Virus record (IMG/VR): IMGVR_UViG_3300050138_000366
Location: 1 to 21,747 of that record
Direction: 5' to 3' (one strand)
Length of the DNA stretch: 21,747 nt
From: a virus
Shown in pieces: positions 7,210-12,960 of the stretch (its first letter is position 1; every line of letters starts with the position of its first letter). The translations under genes and the position numbers were made by a program. The notes under the pieces were generated by a model. The model searched no databases, had not been told where the DNA came from, and saw only the letters and a list, made by a program, of their open reading frames with translations.

Positions 7210-7447
7210 GGTCGAATTTCCAGTGCTCGCACCCGTCTTTCGTAAACTCCGGCGGGATCACGTCATTCCACTTTTTGCAGCGCCCTGAGTCAAATGACTG
7301 GCAGTCCTGGCACTTGGTTTCCTGCGGGAAGAACTCCAGAATGCCCATTACAAAGCCAATAATTTGCTCTCTGTGCTCTTTTTGAGATTTAGCCAGCATT
7401 CGCTCCAGCATTGTTTTTAGCGATTCCTTGTCATGCGGGGAGATCAT
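7190..7447 (-). CDS. Small Cys-rich (zinc-knuckle-like) phage protein
   Basis: 85 residues. The N-terminal half is helical (LKTMLERMLAKSQKEHREQI). The C-terminal half has the pattern C46-x2-C49-x2-F-x4-C57-x15-C73-x-H75, a likely zinc site. A closely similar Cys/DGC-x2-H pattern occurs at the C-terminus of the nuclease encoded at 9221-10183. The start forms an ATGA overlap with the upstream 7444-7620 gene, so it ends the leftward operon. It overlaps rusA by 20 nt, tail to tail. Function unknown. Confidence 0.75.
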   Translation of the reverse strand: MISPHDKESLKTMLERMLAKSQKEHREQIIGFVMGILEFFPQETKCQDCQSFDSGRCKKWNDVIPPEFTKDGCEHWKFDPNSPPF

Positions 7448-7620
7448 ACAAGCCCCTTATCAATGGCCAGCCATTCAGGAATTTGCAATTCACCTTCGTC
7501 AAACTCACACTGGCTTTTGGGAACCCATACAGGTTCAGGCCAATGCTCAATTAGATAAGCATTTTCAGTTTCGTGTTTTATTGATGCAGGGATAGAGATT
7601 ATATCGTGATTTTTCTTCAT
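7444..7620 (-). CDS. Small conserved-type phage protein (58 aa)
   Basis: 58 residues beginning MKKNHDIISIPASIKHETEN and containing AYLIEHWPEPVWVPKSQC and IPEWLAIDKGL. The (V/I)W-(V/I)PKSQ...IPEWLA pattern resembles small beta-type proteins found beside helicases in phage replication regions, recalled from memory. Its start overlaps the helicase stop and its stop overlaps the next start, both as ATGA, which strongly supports it as a real coupled gene. Function unknown. Confidence 0.75.
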   Translation of the reverse strand: MKKNHDIISIPASIKHETENAYLIEHWPEPVWVPKSQCEFDEGELQIPEWLAIDKGLV

Positions 7621-9221
7621 ACATCCACTCCTAAAACCTCGTAGTTTTTACCTATTTTCTTGACGTGAATCTGTGTCGGCTTCTTAATCTCCGCTACCCT
7701 TGTCAGAGCCTCGGTAATGGTGTTGGGGGCCTTGGTCCCGGCGTTTAACCTCCACCAGTAGCAGGCCATTTCCCGTGCTCGGTGCGAATGCTCGAAGCAG
7801 ACCCATTCTCTAAAGAATCGTGAGAGGCCACACATATACTCCACGCGCAGGGAATCGGGCTTCCCCTCTTTCTGATGGCGATGATAGGAAACATGCGTGA
7901 CCGGGTATGTTTCGGTTTTGAGCTGCGTTGAAAGGACCGCTGCATTGCTGGCCTTTTTATCTAGGTTCAATTCCGGTTCTGGGAAAGCAAATCCGCACTT
8001 GATGCAGATACGGGCAGCGGCATGGTTTTCCTCACCACATTCAGGGCAAAATTTATGCGGAGCCTCACCCTTTCCGCGTTTGGTGGCGACATGAACCCTA
8101 TCGATGGGGCCTAAAGTGTCAACCACGTTCCCGAAGTCCAAACACAGCGCATCTTCCTTGCCGGGGAATGGGCGCATTGCCCTGCCCATCATTTGGATAT
8201 AAAGAACCGGACTGCGCGTGGGCCGCATGAATACGATAAGGTCAATAGCGGGGCAGTCGTAGCCGGTCGTCAGTACGCTCACATTTACTAGGCAGCGGAC
8301 CCCTGTTGTTTTTTCTTTGTGCCAATCAACAATGCGATTACGCTCTGCTGTCGGGGTTTTACCCGTGACCATTTCGCACGCTATGCCGCGCTTCCTGATT
8401 TCGTCCCTTACGTGCTCACAATGGGATATGCCTGTCGTGAATATCAACCATTTATTTCGGCCTGCACAATTCTCCATGATCTCGTCAACGCAGGCTATGT
8501 TCAAAGGATCGGTATCCACCGCCTTTTCGAGTTGGGATTGAACGTAATCTCCGCCCTGTATGGCCACGCCTGTTATATCCATGCGTGTTTGCATGGTGGG
8601 GGTGATTACGGGAACCAGATAGCCTTGGTTTATAAGGTCAAGAATCCCGATTTCATAGGCTATGCCGGAGAACATGGCTTTTGGGCCTTTATGCAAATAT
8701 CCAGTTCCCTTGCGGAATGGGGTTGCGGTGAAGCCTATGCATTTTATGTCGGGATTGATAATTGCCATGTCAGCAAGGAAGCGCCGATACATGCCGGTAT
8801 CTTTTTCACTAAGCAAATGCGCTTCGTCAATGATTACCAACTCCGGAATTGGCAAGGAAAAATCATAGGCACGGCGATAGATGCTCTGAATGCCCGCCAC
8901 CACCACTTGACCAGATATATCCTTGGTGCCAATTTTATCGCTGCAAAAGGTGAGATGGCAATTTGGCCACTGACTGATAATGGCTTGTGCATCTTGGACC
9001 AATAATTCAGACACATGCGAGAGGACAATAAATCGCGTGCCGGGATATATCTCTGCCGCTCTTCGTATGAACTCGGCCAAGCATAGAGATTTACCTCCGC
9101 CCGTGGGGATGACCACCAGTGGGTTTCCGGAGTTATTATCGAAGTAATCGAAGATCGACGGCACACAGTCATGCTGGTAATCCCGAAGCTGCATTGCTGG
9201 GGCTTGTGATGGAAGAAGCAT
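7617..9221 (-). CDS. SF2 DEAH-box DNA helicase with C-terminal zinc ribbon
   Basis: 534 residues. Helicase motifs in order: the Q-like LRDYQ (12-16), Walker A PTGGGKS (39-45), motif II DEAH (132-135), motif III TATPFR (165-170), motif V NVSVLTTGYDCP (313-324), and motif VI QMMGRAMRP (343-351). A four-Cys zinc ribbon follows at 392-409 (CPECG...CIKCG). The C-terminal ~120 residues are family-specific. This is the RecG/UvsW-like helicase usual in phage replication regions, for branch remodelling or initiation. ATG at 9221 shares one base with the stop of the nuclease gene (TAATG) and has GGAG upstream; an ATG at 9194 (MQLRDYQ) is the alternative. Confidence 0.92.
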   Translation of the reverse strand: MLLPSQAPAMQLRDYQHDCVPSIFDYFDNNSGNPLVVIPTGGGKSLCLAEFIRRAAEIYPGTRFIVLSHVSELLVQDAQAIISQWPNCHLTFCSDKIGTKDISGQVVVAGIQSIYRRAYDFSLPIPELVIIDEAHLLSEKDTGMYRRFLADMAIINPDIKCIGFTATPFRKGTGYLHKGPKAMFSGIAYEIGILDLINQGYLVPVITPTMQTRMDITGVAIQGGDYVQSQLEKAVDTDPLNIACVDEIMENCAGRNKWLIFTTGISHCEHVRDEIRKRGIACEMVTGKTPTAERNRIVDWHKEKTTGVRCLVNVSVLTTGYDCPAIDLIVFMRPTRSPVLYIQMMGRAMRPFPGKEDALCLDFGNVVDTLGPIDRVHVATKRGKGEAPHKFCPECGEENHAAARICIKCGFAFPEPELNLDKKASNAAVLSTQLKTETYPVTHVSYHRHQKEGKPDSLRVEYMCGLSRFFREWVCFEHSHRAREMACYWWRLNAGTKAPNTITEALTRVAEIKKPTQIHVKKIGKNYEVLGVDV

Positions 9222-10183
9222 TACCCCTGCTCCGAATCAGTCCACTCGCCGCCATTCTTCATTTTATAACGTATAAAATTCTTCTCCTGATTGGCCTCAA
9301 TGACTTCGCCCGGAACCATGCTTGGCAATAGGAGATGGGCCGGACAGCCATCAATCTGCTCTTGGAGCGTAAGCGATTTTCCAAAGCGGGAGCAATGCCA
9401 TGCCCCCTGCTCTACTGGCGTTGAATGCACGCATGTCCGGCATGTACGGTCCGGAAATTCGTCTTTATGGCAAATTCCACTGAACTGACACCACTTGCAT
9501 TCATAGTAACTTTCATCGCCTATTTTTTCTGGTGGGGCATCTGCTTTTATGATCCTGCGAGCCTGCTCTATTTTTTGCAGGGCATGGGCGGCGTCGTAGT
9601 CGGTTCTAACCCCCATCCAGTCCCTTCCGCCCGGAGTTGCCACGACAAGATAGTGTCGTTTGTATGAACGATAGTGACAATATAATTGCCCTTGTGTGTG
9701 ATACGTAGGATTCCAAGCCCTGAGAGCTTGTTTTTCCCCCACCTCAGACACCAGTTTTTTAAGCTTATTAAAACTTTTCTCCTCAACACACTTTACCTCC
9801 AATATATGCGGGGTTTTTGGTGCCTGCAATATTCCAGTAATTTCGCCGTCAGCATGGCCTGAGAAATGGCCATCAATGTCACTGAACCCGATTTGCTCAC
9901 CGTCAATCAGATCAATAAGCGTTATGCCATCGACCATTTTGAGGCGTTCAATAACCAGTGCCTCCGTGCGGTGGCCATCAGAGAAACGCTTGAGGGTCAA
10001 GGCATTAAATTTCTCGCGCCCCGCAAAACGAAAACGATACCATGATTTGCGTGAGCACGATTCACCAATGGATGACATACCAAGATAGGGCCTTGGTATT
10101 TCCTCTAGCGATTTGGCAACTAATGCAGCGTCAGCAGCCTCCAGCGTTGGATCGCCTTCAAGTAGCCTGCTAAGATCCACCAC
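9221..10183 (-). CDS. Cas4/RecB-like PD-(D/E)XK exonuclease with Fe-S-type cysteines
   Basis: 320 residues. The nuclease core shows GHRTEALV (70-77), HAD (D112), LEVK (E129, K131) and HTQGQLY (Q164), the RecB-family signature. A lone Cys at 43 (ESCSRKSWY) plus C229, C232 and C238 (CKWCQFSGIC) give the split four-Cys arrangement of Cas4/AddB-type 4Fe-4S nucleases. A second Cys set follows (C248, C251, C264, C280 with H283), a likely zinc site shared with the 7190-7447 product. Start GTG 10183 has an AGG-rich ribosome site. Probable role: DNA end resection for phage recombination, alongside the Sak4-like protein and the helicase. Confidence 0.88.
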   Translation of the reverse strand: MVDLSRLLEGDPTLEAADAALVAKSLEEIPRPYLGMSSIGESCSRKSWYRFRFAGREKFNALTLKRFSDGHRTEALVIERLKMVDGITLIDLIDGEQIGFSDIDGHFSGHADGEITGILQAPKTPHILEVKCVEEKSFNKLKKLVSEVGEKQALRAWNPTYHTQGQLYCHYRSYKRHYLVVATPGGRDWMGVRTDYDAAHALQKIEQARRIIKADAPPEKIGDESYYECKWCQFSGICHKDEFPDRTCRTCVHSTPVEQGAWHCSRFGKSLTLQEQIDGCPAHLLLPSMVPGEVIEANQEKNFIRYKMKNGGEWTDSEQG

Positions 10184-10325
10184 CTTCCACCTCCACGCCT
10201 AATTGTTTGGCTGCGAAATGCAGGGTATCCCACAGGAGACGCTCACGCTCCGTTTTGTGAGGAAGTTGGCATACTTTCTTTATCAGGAGATACATCTCCC
10301 TGCGTAGCTGCGATTCCACGGTCAT
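10170..10325 (-). CDS. Small 51-aa helical protein overlapping its neighbours
   Basis: From ATG 10325, directly preceded by an in-frame stop, reading MTVESQLRREMYLLIKK and ending QLGVEVEGGGS. It looks like a real charged amphipathic protein. It overlaps the 80-aa gene upstream by 83 nt in another frame and the nuclease start by 14 nt. Without it the space before the nuclease would hold only the tail of the 80-aa frame. Unknown function. One of the two overlapping frames may be spurious. Confidence 0.5.
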   Translation of the reverse strand: MTVESQLRREMYLLIKKVCQLPHKTERERLLWDTLHFAAKQLGVEVEGGGS

Positions 10326-10485
10326 AAATCAAATCCGGATGGTGAGTAGTGTGTTCCTGCAAGTCACAGCAGCGCGGGCAACGTGCCGGGTATAGGCCAA
10401 GGCGATATAGCATTGCCCGGTCCCCAATCAATATCTGCACGTTGCCGCACTTCTTATGCCCTACATAGGCTTCCTCGATATGCAC
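10243..10485 (-). CDS. Small Cys-containing protein (80 aa, GTG start)
   Basis: Starts at GTG 10485, immediately after the stop of the 10487-11059 gene. Residues 1-~55 (VHIEEAYVGHKKCGN, LYPARCPRCC, EHTTHHP) look like a small zinc-binding fold with a C-x2-CC cluster plus upstream C13 and His residues. The C-terminal 25 residues are low-complexity and lie over the 51-aa frame. No family recognised. A longer open frame continues upstream inside the previous gene, but the GTG at the boundary is the natural start. Confidence 0.55.
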   Translation of the reverse strand: MHIEEAYVGHKKCGNVQILIGDRAMLYRLGLYPARCPRCCDLQEHTTHHPDLIYDRGIAATQGDVSPDKESMPTSSQNGA

Positions 10486-10486
10486 A

Positions 10487-11059
10487 TTAGGACTTTCTCG
10501 CCCATGGCTTGGTGGCTGCCGCTGTTGCGGGTTGAGCAGCCTGTGCGGGAGCCGCTTCGGCAGGCTTTCCCCATCCGGCTTTCTGGGTAGAAGAAGCCTG
10601 AGTGCGTTTAACACCCAGTATTTGCTCATCGGTAGTCCCGACAGCATGATATTTTCTAAACCAATTTTTAGCTTCTTTCCCATCCTTTGGCGGAGAAACA
10701 GTAATTTCAAATCGAGTTTCCTTTCCTTCAAGGGTATGCAGGGTTTCATCGCTTACCGATGGAACGCCACATGCATTGATAAAGTTACCAAATCTTTTTC
10801 TTTCCATCTCCGCCCGCTTCTGATCCTCCCCCTGTATCCAAAAGGTATCCCAGCGCTTTCTATTTGCGTATTCGGATGGGGCTACTATATCTTGCTCAAC
10901 CTCAATATAGATAAATGTCTCAGAATCAGGATTTGATTTATCTTTTTTAAATTCTTTTTTTGTTACCCTTGAGGCAATACCATTATAAATTCCAGCCGGA
11001 ACTATTGAGCCAGATGGCGGGGTATAGTCAGAATTGGCTGATATTTCTCCGATTGTCAT
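10487..11059 (-). CDS. Possible DUF669-type phage recombination-associated protein
   Basis: 190 residues from ATG 11059, which has AAGGAG 6 nt upstream; a longer form from 11113 would run into the ATPase gene. The core (about residues 15-140) contains GSIVPAGIYNGIASRV, FIYIEVEQDIVAP, KRWDTFWIQG, RFGNFINACGV and LEGKETRFEIT, matching the pattern of the phage DUF669 family found next to Sak4-type ATPases (possibly an ssDNA-binding partner). The C-terminus is Ala/Gln/Pro-rich and disordered, ending WARKS, similar to acidic or flexible SSB tails in placement only. Encoded right after the Sak4-like gene. Confidence 0.7.
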   Translation of the reverse strand: MTIGEISANSDYTPPSGSIVPAGIYNGIASRVTKKEFKKDKSNPDSETFIYIEVEQDIVAPSEYANRKRWDTFWIQGEDQKRAEMERKRFGNFINACGVPSVSDETLHTLEGKETRFEITVSPPKDGKEAKNWFRKYHAVGTTDEQILGVKRTQASSTQKAGWGKPAEAAPAQAAQPATAAATKPWARKS

Positions 11060-11069
11060 GTTATGCTCC

Positions 11070-11972
11070 TTATGCTGCGTTGGTTTGGTCGGTTGGTTCT
11101 GTTGGCTGCTCAATTACCGGTTCCGCTTTCTTGCCGCGTGTCTTTTTCTCCGGCTTAACTTCTGGTTCAGAGAATTGTGAGAACCAGGGGATGTTGGTGG
11201 CAAGGACTTCCCATACGTCAGACCAGTCTTTGGTTTTTACATGAACTTGGGCAGGTAAGGAAAAACGGTTCTTAGCAGTATAGGCCGGACGTTCCTCGGT
11301 GTAAATGATACGCTCCCCAGAGCCTACACCGCGATTACGAGAATTGCCGAATCCTAGCTTTTCATCGGTCAACGCCACGCGCCAGTTGGCGAACAGGACC
11401 GCATCGCTGCACTCTACGATTTTATCCTTAGCCGATACCTTGTCAGAGTCCTGAAGCTTTAACGTATAGCTATCGTAACTGTCGGAATCTGGAGGGGTGA
11501 TCTTGCGAATGGTGGAATGGGCAATAAAAATAACCATCATGTCTTTTTCAACACGAAGCTGGTTTACTAGCGATATAAAATCATTCCAGTATTCTATAGC
11601 GTACTTCACGCCTTTCCCGTACCCATACGATTCCACACTCGTAACTGGCCTGCCTTTTTCATCGGTAGGCTGCTGACGAAGGAGATAGGCCCAGATCATC
11701 GGCTCTAGCCAGTCCAAGGTTGAATAAACTACCGTCTTAAATTTATGATCCTCGGTGATAAGCGCCTGCGTCATATCCATGACATCCTCATAGGTCTTGG
11801 CCTGCCATCCGCTCACATCAAGAACGCCTCGGCTATTTTCGGTGAAGATAAAAACCGGATCAGGTGCATAGGATGCAAACGTATCCTTACCTATGCCACC
11901 GTCTCCGTAAATGGTGATGATACGGGCCTCTTTTGAGATGCCGGTTTGTAGTGAGCTTAATGATATAGCCAT
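11070..11972 (-). CDS. Sak4-like phage P-loop ATPase / recombinase with altered motifs
   Basis: 300 residues. The overall plan is that of phage AAA_24/Sak4-type single-domain RecA-like proteins: P-loop YGDGGIGKDT (22-31), a beta strand plus DWLEP segment (KTVVYSTLDWLEP, 79-91), VIFIAHSTIRK (148-156) and an E/K/P-rich tail. Sak4 proteins promote single-strand annealing with SSB. Two key positions look altered: D30 follows the P-loop Lys where Ser/Thr is usual, and Y83-S84 stands where family members have an Ile-Asp (Walker B). The gene has a TAATG overlap with the upstream 52-aa gene. ATP hydrolysis may therefore be reduced. Confidence 0.8.
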   Translation of the reverse strand: MAISLSSLQTGISKEARIITIYGDGGIGKDTFASYAPDPVFIFTENSRGVLDVSGWQAKTYEDVMDMTQALITEDHKFKTVVYSTLDWLEPMIWAYLLRQQPTDEKGRPVTSVESYGYGKGVKYAIEYWNDFISLVNQLRVEKDMMVIFIAHSTIRKITPPDSDSYDSYTLKLQDSDKVSAKDKIVECSDAVLFANWRVALTDEKLGFGNSRNRGVGSGERIIYTEERPAYTAKNRFSLPAQVHVKTKDWSDVWEVLATNIPWFSQFSEPEVKPEKKTRGKKAEPVIEQPTEPTDQTNAA

Positions 11973-12130
11973 TATACATTCCTCTGTTTTGGTTTTTGAT
12001 ACACGTTTATAATGTTTTCATTTTCATCTAATTCTAAAAGAATTGCGCCAATATCATAAGATTCCTCAAGCGTGTTATCCCACTGACCGACACTCATCGT
12101 TACAATTAAACTCGCAGGATTACTCGGCAT
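11972..12130 (-). CDS. Small 52-aa protein upstream of the Sak4-like gene
   Basis: MPSNPASLIVTMSVGQWDN..., then an acidic beta-type stretch (AILLELDENENIINVYQKP). It ends in a TAATG overlap with the ATPase start, supporting a coupled gene. The ATG at 12130 has little ribosome-site support. The frame stays open upstream to a stop overlapping the end of the previous gene, where only non-standard starts exist, so the N-terminus is uncertain. Function unknown. Confidence 0.6.
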   Translation of the reverse strand: MPSNPASLIVTMSVGQWDNTLEESYDIGAILLELDENENIINVYQKPKQRNV

Positions 12131-12163
12131 CTGGATAGAATTAAGTTGCGGTCTTTTTATAAA

Positions 12164-12628
12164 TCACTCCTCCTCACTCATCTTTAACGTTGCCTTACCC
12201 GGCGTAACAGTCCTTGCTGGCAAGAACTCCTTTTTCATCTCGTCATCCCAGGTTTTATACATCGTCTCGCTGACGCTATATTCGATCTTCATATAATTGG
12301 TGGGATTTACTTTCTCGGCCCGCATCTGCGTAGCGATGGATGACAATTTATCATTGTCCCATTTGACGGTCTTTTTAACATCGACCTTAACCTGGTGATT
12401 GCCAATAGTGAGCGTTACCGTTCCATACGGTTCCGGCTTGGCCTTCAATAATTTTTGGATTTCTGCGTCACGGCGCTGGATCAATTCCGCTTCTGCGGAT
12501 TTTTTAGCCTTGGTATGCTCGGCTATGGCGTCTGCCGCTTCACTGATCTCAATGAGCAATTGCTCATCGGTCTTTTTAGGTTGGCGGTCTGGATCGGGCG
12601 TGGGTTTAATATTGGTCTTGCTGGTCAT
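12164..12628 (-). CDS. 154-aa phage protein, first gene of the leftward replication operon
   Basis: Starts at ATG 12628 with AAGGAG 7 nt upstream. The N-terminal third is a charged coiled-coil (DEQLLIEISEAADAIAEHTKAK...). The rest is a compact domain with YGTVTLTIGNHQVKVDVKK and DDEMKKEFLPARTVTPGK. I do not recognise a named family. As the first gene of the leftward replication operon it may be a regulator or accessory protein; some small coiled-coil proteins in this position are host nuclease inhibitors (Gam-like), but no specific Gam motif was identified. Confidence 0.7.
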   Translation of the reverse strand: MTSKTNIKPTPDPDRQPKKTDEQLLIEISEAADAIAEHTKAKKSAEAELIQRRDAEIQKLLKAKPEPYGTVTLTIGNHQVKVDVKKTVKWDNDKLSSIATQMRAEKVNPTNYMKIEYSVSETMYKTWDDEMKKEFLPARTVTPGKATLKMSEEE

Positions 12629-12741
12629 GTTTGGCTCCTTTGGTATTTTTCAATCTTCTCTCTTTACATTCCCTTTATGCTCGCTCAAGATAAAAAAATC
12701 AAGAACAAAAACCACACAAAATACCAAACAGGGGAATTAGC
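12629..12741. promoter_or_regulatory. Divergent early control region with an inverted repeat at both ribosome sites
   Basis: Only 113 bases separate the divergent starts at 12628 (minus) and 12742 (plus). TTTGGTATTTT at 12639-12649 is exactly the reverse complement of AAAATACCAAA at 12718-12728. Both arms lie 10-13 bases before the respective start codon and abut or run into the ribosome-binding purines (AAGGAG on the minus side, AGGGG on the plus side). The middle is A/T-rich with two TCAAGA motifs. No confident -10/-35 pair was assigned. Confidence 0.55.
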
Positions 12742-12942
12742 ATGAAAAAGTCAGGAAAAGCGCCACTGACCAAAAATCCAACACAGAAAAAATCCCCCAA
12801 GAGGAGAGTTGCCAGCTATATCGGAGGGGAATTGCTGGACTGGATGATGCTCGAAGTGGTGCGCCTTGAGTCCAATGAAAGCCATTTTATAAGAACGGCC
12901 TTAAAAGAAAAAAAACAGCGAGAATGTTTTACGTCAATCTAG
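12742..12942 (+). CDS. Small RHH-like DNA-binding protein (66 aa)
   Basis: MKKSGKAPLTKNP..., then a basic stretch and RRVASYIGGELLDWMMLEVVRLESNESHFIRTALKEK, which matches the strand-helix-helix pattern of Arc/CopG ribbon-helix-helix proteins (beta strand VASYI, helix LLDWMMLEVVRL, turn ESNES, helix HFIRTALKEK). It would bind DNA as a dimer, plausibly controlling the divergent region just upstream. Ribosome site AGGGGA 7 nt before the ATG. The primase-helicase starts 18 nt after it, probably in one transcript. Confidence 0.7.
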   Translation: MKKSGKAPLTKNPTQKKSPKRRVASYIGGELLDWMMLEVVRLESNESHFIRTALKEKKQRECFTSI

Positions 12943-12960
12943 TGGCATCGGAGTATTGCC

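Noticed and set aside
8319-9005. A 228-codon open frame on the plus strand opposite the helicase
   Set aside because: It lies wholly antisense to a helicase with all its motifs intact, has no ribosome site and no domain. It is a shadow of the conserved codon pattern.
12399-12740. Plus-strand frames of about 100 codons opposite the 154-aa gene
   Set aside because: They run antisense through a gene with a strong ribosome site and into the divergent control region, with no start signal.
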